Positions 25,315 to 34,967 of a DNA stretch of 64,000 nt are shown one piece after another. The position numbers and the translations under genes are program-made. Position 1 is the stretch's first letter. The number at the start of each line of letters is the position of its first letter. Origin of the DNA: an uncultured Collinsella sp. Its GTDB lineage: Bacteria; Actinomycetota; Coriobacteriia; Coriobacteriales; Coriobacteriaceae. The stretch is from the NCBI GenBank assembly GCA_900757615.1, contig CAAEON010000046.1:9608-73607 (forward strand), written 5' to 3'. Under the pieces are notes generated by a model. The model saw only the letters and a program-made list of their open reading frames with translations, searched no databases and was not told the origin of the DNA.

Positions 25315-26391
25315 TTAAAATTGGTTCAAGAAGCGCATATCGCCCGTCATGAGCGTTCTGAGGTCCGGCAGGTCGTAGCGCAGGGCCGCGACGCGCTCGG
25401 CGCCAATGCCAAAGGCGAAGCCGGTGTACTTCTCGGGATCGATGCCGCAGTTGATCAGGACGTTGGGGTCGACCATGCCGCAGCCCAAGATCTCGATCCA
25501 GCCGCTGTGCTTGCAGAAGTTGCAGCCCTTGCCGCCGCACACGTGGCAGCTCACGTCCACCTCGCAGCTGGGCTCGGTGAAGGGGAAGAAGTGCGGGCGA
25601 TAGCGCGTCTTGCGGTCCTCGCCAAACATGCACTTAACAAAGTAGTCGAGCGTGCCCTTAAGGTCGCCAAAGGTAATGCCCTCGTCGACGACCAGACCCT
25701 CGATCTGGTTGAACTGCGGAAGGTGGCAGGCATCGGCCGTGTCGGGACGGTAGACGGTGCCCGGGCAAATCATGTAGATGGGCGGCTTTTGCGACTCCAT
25801 GGTGTGGATCTGCACGCCCGAGGTCTGGGTGCGCAGCAGCACGTCGGACTCGCCGTGGGCGTGGGCCTCGGGGTGCGCGACGCTGCCGGGGTTATTGTCG
25901 ACCACGTAGAAGGTATCGCGGGCCGAGCGGCTCGGGTGATCCATAGGGGCGTTGAGCGCGGTGAAGTTGTAGTAGGAGGTGTCGACCATGGGACCGGACT
26001 CGACGGTGTAGCCGATGCCGCAGAAGATGTCCTCGGCCTCCTCGATGATTTGCTTGATCAGGTGCTGGTGGCCGATCTGCGGACGGATGCCCGGCAGCGT
26101 GATGTCGACGGCGTCATGCTCCAGTGCGCGCTTGAGGGCGGCGGCCTTCATCTCGGTGTTGCGCTCGTCGAGCATGCCCTCAATCAGCTGGCGCATCTCG
26201 TTGGCGCGCTTGCCCATCACGGGACGATCCTCGGGGGCGAGCTTGCCCATCATGCGCATCAGGCCGGTGATGCGGCCCTTGCGGCCGAGCAGCTCAACGC
26301 GCGCAGCCTCGAGCTTGGCTGCGTCGTCGGCGCCTGCGACGAGCTCCTTGGCCTCTTCCTCGAGTTTGACCAGATCATCAATCAGACTCAT
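25315..26391 (-). CDS. pheS: Phenylalanyl-tRNA synthetase alpha subunit
   Basis: The 358-residue protein starts MSLIDDLVKLEEEAKELVAG, an N-terminal coiled coil, and continues with the class II catalytic core: GYTVESGPMVDTSYYNFTAL, motif 2 YRPHFFPFTEPSCEVDVSC and motif 3 GFAFGIGAERVAALRYDLPD. AAGGGAAG precedes ATG 26391; the long upstream extension of the frame runs into the T-box leader and is rejected. Expression should respond to uncharged tRNA-Phe through the leader. Confidence 0.97.
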   Translation of the reverse strand: MSLIDDLVKLEEEAKELVAGADDAAKLEAARVELLGRKGRITGLMRMMGKLAPEDRPVMGKRANEMRQLIEGMLDERNTEMKAAALKRALEHDAVDITLPGIRPQIGHQHLIKQIIEEAEDIFCGIGYTVESGPMVDTSYYNFTALNAPMDHPSRSARDTFYVVDNNPGSVAHPEAHAHGESDVLLRTQTSGVQIHTMESQKPPIYMICPGTVYRPDTADACHLPQFNQIEGLVVDEGITFGDLKGTLDYFVKCMFGEDRKTRYRPHFFPFTEPSCEVDVSCHVCGGKGCNFCKHSGWIEILGCGMVDPNVLINCGIDPEKYTGFAFGIGAERVAALRYDLPDLRTLMTGDMRFLNQF

Positions 26392-26477
26392 GTCTTCCCT
26401 TTCGTCTCTCGCGCTCTCCGTTTGCCGAGGCGGCTGCCACCGTCTGGCGTTGTGAAAACGCGGCCCGGTTCGGTAAC

Positions 26478-26760
26478 AAAAAACCGCCCTCGGGCATGTG
26501 CATTGCCCAAGGACGGTTGAATTCCGCGGTACCACCTTGTTTGACCCGGCGGATGTCTGGCCCGCCGCGCCCACTCTGTACCCCTTGTCGCGAGGCTCAC
26601 GGCTTCCCTACTGGGGCTTCGCCGCCGCTGGCCGCGTGCCCGTTGAGGTCGCTGCTCGGGAGTGAACGCTTGGCCCTTGTCACCACAGGAAGGCTCGCAG
26701 CCCATGACCTTCCCTCTCTTGCCGGCGACGCGGCGGGCAAAACCCTCTCCGTCAACGCAT
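26478..26760 (-). promoter_or_regulatory. T-box riboswitch leader of pheST
   Basis: On the minus strand the T-box core AAGGTGGTACCGCGG lies at 26524-26538 and the intrinsic terminator hairpin with a TTTTTTG run at 26478-26519 (CCGTCCTTGGGC against GCCCGAGGGCGG). Upstream sequence forms the stem I region; GCC-TTC-CTG at about 26688-26696 offers a TTC phenylalanine specifier codon. Uncharged tRNA-Phe should favour the antiterminator and raise pheST expression. Confidence 0.93.
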
Positions 26761-26896
26761 TGGGCTATAGGATAACACATTCTGCGTGTGCATCGCCGCG
26801 TTCCGTTTTGTTCGCACTGGGTACAAGGCAGGTAGCTGTGCAAACTGGCCGCACGCCCACCCGTGGCGCTCGACCTGCGAGATCAAGGATATAGGT

Positions 26897-28438
26897 ATGG
26901 GAAAGAAACTCGATAAGAAGGCCAAGGCGGGCAAGAGCATCAAGAAGCTCCGCAAGCTCGAAGGCAAGCTGTGGACTCGCGAGTACCTGCTCAAGATTGC
27001 CGAGTTCGATGGAGCGACGATTGCTCCTGCCAACGGCGCAGCAGCGCGTGCCGACGCCATGGGCACGCTTGCCGGCGAGCATCACAAGCTGCTGACCAGC
27101 GAGAAGTCCGTTGAGCTCGTACGCTCGTTAGCGCGCGAGACCGTCGCCGGCGGCAAAATCGACGACCCTCAGCTGCTCGACGAGATCCGTGTGCTCGGCC
27201 GCGATCAACGTGAGGCCAGTGCCATCCCCACCGAAGAAGCCGAGGCCTGGACCAGGCTCACCTGCGAGGCGGACGCCGTGTGGCACAAGGCCAAGGCAGC
27301 CAACGACTGGGCGAGCTTTGAGACCTATGTGGATAGAATCGTCGCCCAACTTAAGCATCAGGCCGAGCTCATGGACCCCAAGCGCGATCCATACGACGTT
27401 TGGCTCGACCAGTACGAGCGCGGCCTTTCCGCCAAGAGCTTCGACGCGTTTTGCGACGAGGTCAAGGCCACGGTCGTGCCGCTCGTGCACGCCATCGGCG
27501 AGCGCGGCCAGCAGCCGGCTGCCGACTTTTTGCACGCCCACGTGCCCGAGGCTGCCCAGCGCGCCATGAGCTTCGACCTTATGAAGCTTGTCGGCCTGGA
27601 CCTGGACGACACCGCGCTTGCCTTTACCGAGCATCCGTTTAGCGAGGGCTTTGCCGTGGGCGATGCGCGCATCGCGACGCACATCTACGAGGACGACTGC
27701 ATCTCCAACGTCTACAGCATCATCCACGAGGCGGGGCACACCATGTACGAGCTGGGCGTCAATCCCGCCTATGCGCGCACGTGCCTGGAGGGCGGCACCT
27801 CCATGGGCATCCACGAGAGCCAGAGCCGCTTTTTCGAGAACACCGTGGGTCGCAGCCGCGCCTTTATGGGCCCGCTGCTCGAGGTGCTGCGTCGTCACGC
27901 GCCCGAGGTCTACGGCGACGTCGACGAAGACACGCTCTACCGCGCCGTGAACATCGCGCAGCCGTCGTTGATCCGCACCGAGGCCGACGAGCTCACCTAT
28001 CCGCTGCATATTATGGTGCGCTACCAGATCGAGCGCATGCTGTTTGCCGGCGAGGCTACGGCCAAGGACATCCCCGCGCTTTGGAATCGCTTTATGGACG
28101 AGTACCTGGGCATTCCAGTTCCCGACGACACGCACGGCTGCCTGCAGGATACGCATTGGAGCGGCGGTTCGTTTGGCTACTTCCCCACGTATGCGCTGGG
28201 TAGCGCCTACGATGCCATGTTTGTGCCGGCCATGTGCCGCGACGGCGTCGACCTTACCGGTGCCTGCGCGAGCGGCGACTTGGCACCCGTCCGCGCGTGG
28301 CTGGGCGAGCACATTTGGCAGTGGGGCCGCGCCAAGGACGCGCCGGAACTCATCAAGGGTGCCTGCGGCATGGATTTTGACGCCCGCTACTACTGCAGCT
28401 ACCTGCAGGACAAGTTCACCACGCTGTACGAGCTGTAA
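26897..28438 (+). CDS. M32-family metallocarboxypeptidase
   Basis: Members of peptidase family M32 (carboxypeptidase Taq type) remove C-terminal residues from peptides in the cytoplasm. The 513-residue protein has the zinc motif HEAGH in YSIIHEAGHTMYELG, followed by GTSMGIHESQSRFFEN and HIMVRYQIERMLF, all M32 hallmarks. ATG 26897 (GKKLDKKAKAGKS) is preceded by AAGGA; the longer upstream frame crosses the T-box promoter region and is rejected. The N-terminal 25 residues are unusually lysine-rich. Confidence 0.93.
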   Translation: MGKKLDKKAKAGKSIKKLRKLEGKLWTREYLLKIAEFDGATIAPANGAAARADAMGTLAGEHHKLLTSEKSVELVRSLARETVAGGKIDDPQLLDEIRVLGRDQREASAIPTEEAEAWTRLTCEADAVWHKAKAANDWASFETYVDRIVAQLKHQAELMDPKRDPYDVWLDQYERGLSAKSFDAFCDEVKATVVPLVHAIGERGQQPAADFLHAHVPEAAQRAMSFDLMKLVGLDLDDTALAFTEHPFSEGFAVGDARIATHIYEDDCISNVYSIIHEAGHTMYELGVNPAYARTCLEGGTSMGIHESQSRFFENTVGRSRAFMGPLLEVLRRHAPEVYGDVDEDTLYRAVNIAQPSLIRTEADELTYPLHIMVRYQIERMLFAGEATAKDIPALWNRFMDEYLGIPVPDDTHGCLQDTHWSGGSFGYFPTYALGSAYDAMFVPAMCRDGVDLTGACASGDLAPVRAWLGEHIWQWGRAKDAPELIKGACGMDFDARYYCSYLQDKFTTLYEL

Positions 28439-28497
28439 GGATTGACCAGCACGCCATCGCCAACGCCAACCATGTTGACGCCAATGTCTTGGCAACG

Positions 28498-28613
28498 TCA
28501 GCGAAAACGACCCTAAGCGAGCAAGGTGACGTGAAATGAAAGGGCGCTGACCTTCTGGTCGCGCCCTTGAAATTGAACGTCAGATTGCCGCTTAGGGGCG
28601 TTTGCAGCGTCGA
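28498..28613. repeat. Structured repeat element B, copy 2 (between convergent genes)
   Basis: The outer arms, GTCAGCGAAAACG and AACGTCAG with CCGCTTAGGGGCG and GCAGCGTCGA, are nearly identical to those at 48721-48835. The apical part differs: AAGGGCGC pairs with GCGCCCTT (28540-28567). It lies between the M32 gene (plus) and glmM (minus) and probably serves both as a 3' structure. A further hairpin, GTTACGCGG/CCGCGTAAC at 28617-28644, reaches the glmM stop codon. Confidence 0.72.
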
Positions 28614-28643
28614 GCAGTTACGCGGTTTGGTAAAGCCGCGTAA

Positions 28644-29975
28644 CTACAGAGCCTCGAGTGCGTTGGCGATGCGCTTCATGGCGGCATCGGCGGATGCTTG
28701 GTCGGGCGCCTCGGCCAGCACGCGGATAACCGACTCGGTTCCGCTCTTGCGCACGAGCACGCGGCCCTCGCCTGCCAGCGCAGCCTCGGCCTCGGCGATG
28801 GCGTTCTGCACGCCCATGTTCTCGAGCGCGGCGTCCTTGTCCGCCACGCGCACGGCCACCCGCGCCTGCGGTAGCAGCTTGCACGGAGCCGTGAGCTGCG
28901 AGAGCGTCTCGCGCTCGGCGCGGATCACTTCCATCACGCGCAGCGAGGTCATAATGCCGTCGCCCGTGCGCTCGATATCGCCAAAGATCGTATGGCCCGT
29001 CTGCTCGCCGCCTAGGCTGTAACCGCCCTCGCGCATCTTGGCATACACGTGACGGTCGCCCACACCGCTGGTCACGGCACTTAGGCCGGCAAGCTCCAAC
29101 GACTTGATCAGGCCAAAGTTGCCGGCAATCGTCGGAACCACGGTACCGCCCGAAAGGCGACCGTGCTTGTTCAGGTACACGCCGCACACGTACAGGATCT
29201 GGTCGCCATCGACCACGCGGCCGCGCTCGTCCACGGCCAGGCAGCGGTCGGCATCGCCGTCATAGGCAAAGCCCACGTCCAGGCCCTGCTCCACCACGTG
29301 GCGCTGCAGACGCTCCATATGCGTGGAGCCGCAGTCGACGTTGATGTTAAAACCATCAGGCGCGGCATTGATCACGCGCACGTCGGCGCCCAGCGCGTCG
29401 AACACCGGCTTGGCCACCGAGGACGCCGAGCCGTTGGCGCAGTCGATGCCGATCTTGACGCCCTGCAGCGAAAAGTTCGCGCTGGCGATGAGCGAGGCAA
29501 TGTAGCGGTTGCGGCCCTGCATGTAGTCCACCGTGGCGCCGATGTGGTTGCCCGTGGCCAGTGGCACCTCGCTCTTGCCATCGACGTAGTCCTCGATGAG
29601 CTCCAGTACGTCCTCGTCCATCTTAAAACCGTCGCTATTGACGAGCTTAATGCCGTTATCGCAAAACGGGTTGTGGCTCGCGCTGATCATGATGCCGCAA
29701 TCGAAGCAGCCTTCCACGGTCTGATGCGCTACACCCGGTGTGGGGATCACGTGCAGCATATAGGCGTCCGCACCGCTCGCGACCAGGCCACTCACCAGCG
29801 CCGCCTCGAACATATAACTCGAGCGACGCGTGTCCTTACCCACGATGACGCGCGCCTTGCGCTCGCGGTTGGCGCCGTAATACCAGCCCACAAAACGGCC
29901 AATCTTATAAGCGTGCTCTACCGTCAGCCCAACGTTAGCCTCACCGCGAAAGCCGTCGGTGCCAAAGTACTTCAT
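28644..29975 (-). CDS. glmM: Phosphoglucosamine mutase
   Basis: GlmM converts glucosamine-6-phosphate to glucosamine-1-phosphate for UDP-GlcNAc and cell-wall synthesis. The 443-residue protein shows MKYFGTDGFRGEANVGLTVE, the phosphoserine site MISASHNPFCDNGIK, the metal loop DGDADRCLAVDE and the sugar loop GGEQTGHTIF, with the C-terminal phosphate-binding VRKSGTESVIRVLAE. Length and motifs are those of GlmM. AAGGAGAG precedes the ATG. Confidence 0.95.
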   Translation of the reverse strand: MKYFGTDGFRGEANVGLTVEHAYKIGRFVGWYYGANRERKARVIVGKDTRRSSYMFEAALVSGLVASGADAYMLHVIPTPGVAHQTVEGCFDCGIMISASHNPFCDNGIKLVNSDGFKMDEDVLELIEDYVDGKSEVPLATGNHIGATVDYMQGRNRYIASLIASANFSLQGVKIGIDCANGSASSVAKPVFDALGADVRVINAAPDGFNINVDCGSTHMERLQRHVVEQGLDVGFAYDGDADRCLAVDERGRVVDGDQILYVCGVYLNKHGRLSGGTVVPTIAGNFGLIKSLELAGLSAVTSGVGDRHVYAKMREGGYSLGGEQTGHTIFGDIERTGDGIMTSLRVMEVIRAERETLSQLTAPCKLLPQARVAVRVADKDAALENMGVQNAIAEAEAALAGEGRVLVRKSGTESVIRVLAEAPDQASADAAMKRIANALEAL

Positions 29976-29986
29976 GCGCTCTCCTT

Positions 29987-30021
29987 ACAAAATAGGGGCG
30001 AACAGATTGCCTGTCCGCCCC
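29987..30021 (-). terminator. Intrinsic terminator of the DUF4012 gene
   Basis: On the minus strand GGGGCG, then ACAG, pair with CTGT and CGCCCC, followed by TATTTTG. It lies between the DUF4012 stop and the glmM start, so glmM may have its own promoter or depend on read-through. Confidence 0.7.
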
Positions 30022-30058
30022 AAAATGGTACTCGATTATCTGCGCTACCAGAAAAACC

Positions 30059-32371
30059 CTACGCCGACGCGCTGTCGCGAGCCGCCTGGCATGTAGGAGT
30101 CTGACGCAGCGTAAGCGGCTTGTCCCCCGCCTCGGCTGACGTGGTCAGCGTATATGTGATCGTCGTCGTCTCGCCAGCATGCAGGTCAACGGTGCCCGAA
30201 TAGAAGGGGATTCCATGCCACGTAGCGGCGCCAAGACCAAACTGGGTGCCCTCGACGGTCAGATCAGTAATGTTGCCGCCCGTCGGGGCAAACAACGAGA
30301 CATTCAGACGCTCGTCGTCGCGCGCGGCATCGGGCGCGCTCGCCGCGACGTAGTCGGGCAGCTTGCCGGCCTCCTCCTGCGTCATGATGTTCGTCAGGGT
30401 AACGGTGATGCGATACGAGCATGTGCCGTCACCGTTCTTGATGCCCTGGCCAATCTGCGTATCGGCATTCAGGTACCAGTCGAGCTTGGAGAAGCTCAGG
30501 TTGTTAAAGTAGACACCAGCAACGGGATCTTCACTCGGGTCATCCGGATCGGGCAGCGAGGCGTCGATGTTCATCTCCTTGATAGCGTTCTGCTCGTCAT
30601 CGTTTTTCATCCACGCGATCAGGCGGCCCTCTTCGGCACCGCGCTCAACGGCGCTGACAAGCTTCGTAACATCGACATCGCCGATACCGCCAAGGATCTT
30701 GTCGAAGGCAGCGCTGGCGACGGATGCAAAGATGCCGTCCGACTCCTCGACCGGATAGTTCCAGTACACATCGTGCATGAGGACCTTTGCGGCGTTGGTG
30801 CCGTCGACAACCGTTCCGTCGGGCAGCGACACGTTACCGACCAGGCCCAGCAGATACTGCAGGAACACCGGGTCGATACCCACGACGCCGTCAACGTCCT
30901 GGCCATATTGAGATTTCCACAGGGCTGCGACACGCTGCGAGTTGCGGGGCCAATCAGGCGAATAGGTATTGCCCGAGTTGTACAGGTTACTGTGGTTGCC
31001 GAACAGCGCCTCATCCTCTTCGTCGACGCTCTCGACTGCCTCATCCTCGCTGAGTCCAATGCGGGGAACAAACTCGCCAATCGACATCTGGCCGTCGGTG
31101 ACCGAAATCAGGCCCTGCGAACCGCCAAAGCCGCCGCAGGCACGAATCTCGACGTTGTTCATGGCGTACACAAGGTAGTTGCGCGTCTGGCCGTTGGCGC
31201 CGAGCATCTGCGGAAGGACGGGGGCGACCTTCTCCGCCGCGTCAACCGCGCCGTTGAGGGTGGCAAAGCCGTCCTTGGCCTTATCGACCAGCTCGGTCAC
31301 CTGGAAAATATGAGTATCGCCAATGCCCTGGATCTTCTCGTTGGCGCTCTTGAACACCTTCGAGCTGCTGGAAAGCGAATCGGCGACCGCCTGCAGCGCG
31401 GACACGTTAATCATGCCGTCCTGAAACAGCTTGCCGGGCGTGGCCTGCGAAAGGTTATCGGCCATGGGAACCAGCGCATTGCTCGAGACATCGGACAGGG
31501 CGTCGATCATGGTGCGGGCCGCATTGATGTCGCTGCCATACACCGGGATAAACGAAGCCGCCGTCCACAGCGGGCTCGAGGTCTCCGCCTTCATACTGTC
31601 GCAAAGCTCATCAATCTTCTTCGCGTCGTCAGGCAGCGTCGAAAAATCGCCCGACGTGACCTTGTCCTTAAGGCCACCGACAATCTCGACGGCCTCCTTC
31701 GCTTCACTCTTTACGGTCTTTGCCGAGTTAAGCAGCATAAAGCCGCTTGCGCCAAGCGCAACGAGAAGCACCGCGACTACAGCGGCAATAATGGCGCCGG
31801 TGTGACGCTTTTTGCGTTCGCCCTTGCGATGGCGATGACGGACCAGACCGTCAGAGGTCGAACTCGACGAAGCGTCGCTACCATAGTTCAAGCCAAAATC
31901 GTAATAATCTTCCTTGGAACCCGAGCCCGCAAACTCGGCACCGCTATCATCCAGGCGGGCGAACGTGCCAGTCTCGGAGGCACCGGTGTAAATCGTGCCA
32001 AGGTTACCCGTAAGCCCCGCGCCACCGGCAGAGGGAGTATTGTTGGCGGCCTTGCCGGCATTAACGTTGCCGGCGGCATTTGCGGCGTTGGCAGCACCTG
32101 CGTTGTTCGCAGGTACCGAAGGAGCCCCGCTCGGCTGCGACGCGGAGGTTGCACCGCCCGCAAAGACATTCCCTCTTGCACGGCCGGTCTTTTTCGCCTT
32201 TTGAGACTGCTCGTACAGAGCGGTAAACATCGCCGTCTCGCCCGGGGACACGCGCTTACTGGAACCGCCCTGTCCAGCGCCGCCCGGCGTGCCGGCCTTA
32301 CCAGCCCCGTTCGGACGCGGCGGAACTGCAGGACGGCCGTTATCGCTGCCCTTAAAGTGATTACCAGCCAT
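30059..32371 (-). CDS. DUF4012 membrane-anchored extracellular protein
   Basis: The 770-residue protein has a long Ala/Gly/Asn-rich cytoplasmic N terminus (ANAANAAGNVNAGKAANNTP), a basic stretch (RHRHRKGERKKRH), one membrane helix near residue 195-215 (GAIIAAVVAVLLVALGASGF) and a large outside region. The outside part has the DUF4012 core: NYLVYAMNNVEIRACGGFGG followed by SQGLISVTDGQ, and later WPRNSQRVAALWKSQYGQ and VDGVVGIDPVFLQYLLGLVG. DUF4012 proteins are common in Gram-positives near cell-surface polymer genes; their function is unknown. ATG 32371 has GAGGA before it. An unrelated intrinsic terminator follows. Confidence 0.82.
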   Translation of the reverse strand: MAGNHFKGSDNGRPAVPPRPNGAGKAGTPGGAGQGGSSKRVSPGETAMFTALYEQSQKAKKTGRARGNVFAGGATSASQPSGAPSVPANNAGAANAANAAGNVNAGKAANNTPSAGGAGLTGNLGTIYTGASETGTFARLDDSGAEFAGSGSKEDYYDFGLNYGSDASSSSTSDGLVRHRHRKGERKKRHTGAIIAAVVAVLLVALGASGFMLLNSAKTVKSEAKEAVEIVGGLKDKVTSGDFSTLPDDAKKIDELCDSMKAETSSPLWTAASFIPVYGSDINAARTMIDALSDVSSNALVPMADNLSQATPGKLFQDGMINVSALQAVADSLSSSSKVFKSANEKIQGIGDTHIFQVTELVDKAKDGFATLNGAVDAAEKVAPVLPQMLGANGQTRNYLVYAMNNVEIRACGGFGGSQGLISVTDGQMSIGEFVPRIGLSEDEAVESVDEEDEALFGNHSNLYNSGNTYSPDWPRNSQRVAALWKSQYGQDVDGVVGIDPVFLQYLLGLVGNVSLPDGTVVDGTNAAKVLMHDVYWNYPVEESDGIFASVASAAFDKILGGIGDVDVTKLVSAVERGAEEGRLIAWMKNDDEQNAIKEMNIDASLPDPDDPSEDPVAGVYFNNLSFSKLDWYLNADTQIGQGIKNGDGTCSYRITVTLTNIMTQEEAGKLPDYVAASAPDAARDDERLNVSLFAPTGGNITDLTVEGTQFGLGAATWHGIPFYSGTVDLHAGETTTITYTLTTSAEAGDKPLTLRQTPTCQAARDSASA

Positions 32372-32520
32372 AAAGAAATCCTCGCAATTGAGTCGCAATG
32401 AAAAAATCCATAACGTTACTAGTTTATGGCATTTTGAGCATCGACAGCTAAACTCCAGACACGGACGTCAATTGGCGAAAATGCGGCACAACACCTTTTC
32501 TGTCTTGGCGGCGGCGCCAG

Positions 32521-33543
32521 CTACACCGTGAGGAACATCATCACGATGATCATGGCAAAGCCGATAAGGTCGGTCGGCAAAAACACCGTGCCCAGCATAA
32601 CGGCGCTGGTGATGGTCGCCGAAACCGGCTCCACAGTTCCGATGAGGCTCGCACGCACCGAGCCGATGTCCTTAACGCCCTGCATATAGAGCATGTAAGC
32701 AAAAAACGAGCCGATAACCACGAATACCGCGAGCGCCTCGACGCCGGCAGCGTCGAGTGCCGGCATATGCGCCCAAGGCTGCACGAAGACGCACGAGACC
32801 ACGCCCGCCGTGAGCATTGCCGAGCCCGTGACGATGGGGCTGCCGTATTCGGGCAGGATCTTGGCGGGAATCACCGCCATACACGTGGCGCTGACCGCAC
32901 ACATAAGGCCTGCGACCAGGCCAAGCGGCGATATGCTCAGACTGGTAGGGTCGCCGCCGGTAGCGATTAAAAAGGTGCCGCCCAGGGCCAACCCAATGCC
33001 AACGGCCTCACGCACGCGAGGCATGCGATGGTCGATCACGCAGGTGTAGCCCATAATGATGACCAGTTGCAGGCATTGGAGCACCGTCGCGGTTCCGGCA
33101 TTGGTCAGGCGCACGGCCGAAAGATAACAAAACTGGTTGAACAGCAGACCAAAGGCGGTAAAGAGCAGCAGCTGCTTGCGATCGGCGGGTGTGGTCCAGA
33201 GCTTAATCAGGCGCTCGCGGTCGCGCGTAACAACCACGGCCATAAAGAGTAGACCGGCGAGAATCTGACGCACGCTCATAAGCCACAAGGTGTCGACGTG
33301 GTAGGTATCGAACAGAAAGCTCGCGCTGGTGCCCGAGAAGCCCCAAAACGAACCGCCCACCAGCGTAGCCAAGACGCCCGTGATCATCTTGCGCGTCGAA
33401 GCGCTGTTCAGGCGCTCGCGCCAAGCGCGGCGGGTGCTACGGCTGAGCTCATCGGTGCCCTCGGGCACATCAATGTTCGATATATCGGTCATCGGCACCG
33501 AAGCCCCTGCGCCTTCGACCTGCTCGACACGCTCTTTGCTCAT
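32521..33543 (-). CDS. EamA/DMT-superfamily transporter
   Basis: The 340-residue protein has a polar N terminus of about 55 residues, then ten hydrophobic helices in two EamA halves (GGSFWGFSGTSASFLFDTYH, LTNAGTATVLQCLQLVIIMG; then SFFAYMLYMQGVKDIGSVRA and LIGTVEPVSATITSAVMLG). This is the drug/metabolite transporter fold; the substrate cannot be told. ATG 33543 with GAGGGAA is chosen. Confidence 0.87.
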   Translation of the reverse strand: MSKERVEQVEGAGASVPMTDISNIDVPEGTDELSRSTRRAWRERLNSASTRKMITGVLATLVGGSFWGFSGTSASFLFDTYHVDTLWLMSVRQILAGLLFMAVVVTRDRERLIKLWTTPADRKQLLLFTAFGLLFNQFCYLSAVRLTNAGTATVLQCLQLVIIMGYTCVIDHRMPRVREAVGIGLALGGTFLIATGGDPTSLSISPLGLVAGLMCAVSATCMAVIPAKILPEYGSPIVTGSAMLTAGVVSCVFVQPWAHMPALDAAGVEALAVFVVIGSFFAYMLYMQGVKDIGSVRASLIGTVEPVSATITSAVMLGTVFLPTDLIGFAMIIVMMFLTV

Positions 33544-33774
33544 TCCATTCCCTCGAAGCAGCCTGGAAACAATTCGGCTTACCTTACCACGGCGAAGGCA
33601 CCAGCTGGAGGCTTGTCCGCTTATCGGTAGGACAATTCCGCAGACGTCTTTCCATAGCTCGATACCGCAATGGCCTTGCATTATGCGACAGTCAAATCGC
33701 GGCAGCAGGCTCTTTTGAAATGGATATGACAAAGCCCCCGAATTCCACAATGTAAGCGATTTTTAAAAATGTTC

Positions 33775-33803
33775 TTGCCACCGAGTTCAGGCTCCGTTAT
33801 ATT
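33775..33803 (+). promoter_or_regulatory. Promoter of tRNA-Val
   Basis: TTGCCA at 33775-33780 and TATATT at 33798-33803 are separated by exactly 17 bases and lie 30 bases upstream of the tRNA. The rest of the gap from 33544 holds no recognised feature. Confidence 0.8.
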
Positions 33804-33832
33804 ATCCCTTGCGCGCTTGCGCACCCTTGATC

Positions 33833-33907
33833 GGGCGTTTAGCTCAGGGGGAGAGCGCTTCCCTGACACGGAAGAGGTCAGAAGTTCAAATCTTCTAACG
33901 CCCACCA
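33833..33907 (+). tRNA. tRNA-Val (GAC anticodon)
   Basis: GGGCGTT pairs with AACGCCC, the anticodon stem CTTCC/GGAAG carries loop CTGACAC with anticodon GAC, the T loop is TTCAAAT and CCA is encoded. All arms are intact. Confidence 0.96.
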
Positions 33908-33916
33908 AATGTTCGC

Positions 33917-33955
33917 AGCTCAGAGGCTATGTCCTCTGGGCTGTTTTGTTTTTTG
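33917..33955 (+). terminator. Intrinsic terminator of tRNA-Val
   Basis: AGCTCAGAGG pairs with CCTCTGGGCT, followed by GTTTTGTTTTTT. The region from here to 34242 shows no gene. Confidence 0.85.
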
Positions 33956-34242
33956 TCGCTAAATCCGCTGGCAGTTCCAACCGTCATCGCAACGTAACAA
34001 CAATTCACCTGACGAATGGCAGCCAAATATATTCAATACCCCAACATCAACAATAGCCAGGCACAAAACTGCGCCGCAAGCTGCTCCAACCGCCCAACTG
34101 GTCAAAAGCCGACCATCTACTTGCCAATTTATCTAACGGCGTAACCAAGCAGTCCGCGCCGCAACTTCTCAACAAAACGCCGCGATGTCTGCGCCCTGCG
34201 GTATCCTTGAGCCACTCGCACCTGCAGCACCAAGGAGCCGCC

Positions 34243-34929
34243 ATGCGCACCGAGCTCGATGTCCCCTTTTCGCACAAAGAAGAAGCCAAGGCGCTGGGCG
34301 CCAAATGGGACCGGACCAAGAAGATCTGGTATGTACCCAGCGGCGTCAACCCCGAGCCCTTTGCCGAGTGGCTGCCCGGTGTTGACCGATCCGACCCCTC
34401 AGCGCCGTATATATATCTAGTACTGGGCAAGCGCGAGTGCTGGAAGTGTCACAAAGAGACCTCGGTCGCGGCCTTCGGCATTCCCTATCGAATCGATGAC
34501 GACAAGGGCATCGCCATCGCGCACGCGCCCAACGAAGCCGGGCACATTACCATCGACACGGCCAATGCCAACGCGCTCGCCATTGTTCCCGCTCTTGGCT
34601 GCGTGCCGGGCGAGATCCGCGACTATCTTTCTAAGCGCTGCGGCTACAAGCCCGTAGGCGCGCGAGCCTCCAAAGCCCCGTCGCTCGGCAACACGTGCAC
34701 CAGTTGCGACGCGCTGCAAGGCAGCCGCTATCTGTTCGAGGAGCCCTCGTCCCCGTTTGCCCTCACTGCCATCAACAAACTGCCGGCACTGGAGTTTGTG
34801 CGCGTCGAAGTTGCCGGCGTCTTCGGCGTCCCGGCCACACGCACCGACTTTGACCAGGCGCTCTTTACCTGGGCACGCGACCATCACGCCAAGTTCCACA
34901 AGCAGCTCGGTGAGGGGATTTATTTATAG
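34243..34929 (+). CDS. DUF5710-like protein with two cysteine pairs
   Basis: The N terminus MRTELDVPFSHKEEAKALGA followed by KWDRTKKIWYVP is a DUF5710-type domain, often found on DNA-processing proteins of mobile elements. Two cysteine pairs follow, CWKCHKE near residue 65 and CTSCDALQG near 150, which could bind zinc. The 228-residue protein starts at ATG 34243 behind AAGGAG. The rest has no recognised motif. Function unknown; nucleic-acid binding is plausible. Confidence 0.65.
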   Translation: MRTELDVPFSHKEEAKALGAKWDRTKKIWYVPSGVNPEPFAEWLPGVDRSDPSAPYIYLVLGKRECWKCHKETSVAAFGIPYRIDDDKGIAIAHAPNEAGHITIDTANANALAIVPALGCVPGEIRDYLSKRCGYKPVGARASKAPSLGNTCTSCDALQGSRYLFEEPSSPFALTAINKLPALEFVRVEVAGVFGVPATRTDFDQALFTWARDHHAKFHKQLGEGIYL

Positions 34930-34967
34930 GGACAGAGATGCCTTCACAGCCAGCTCCTCCGCATCAC

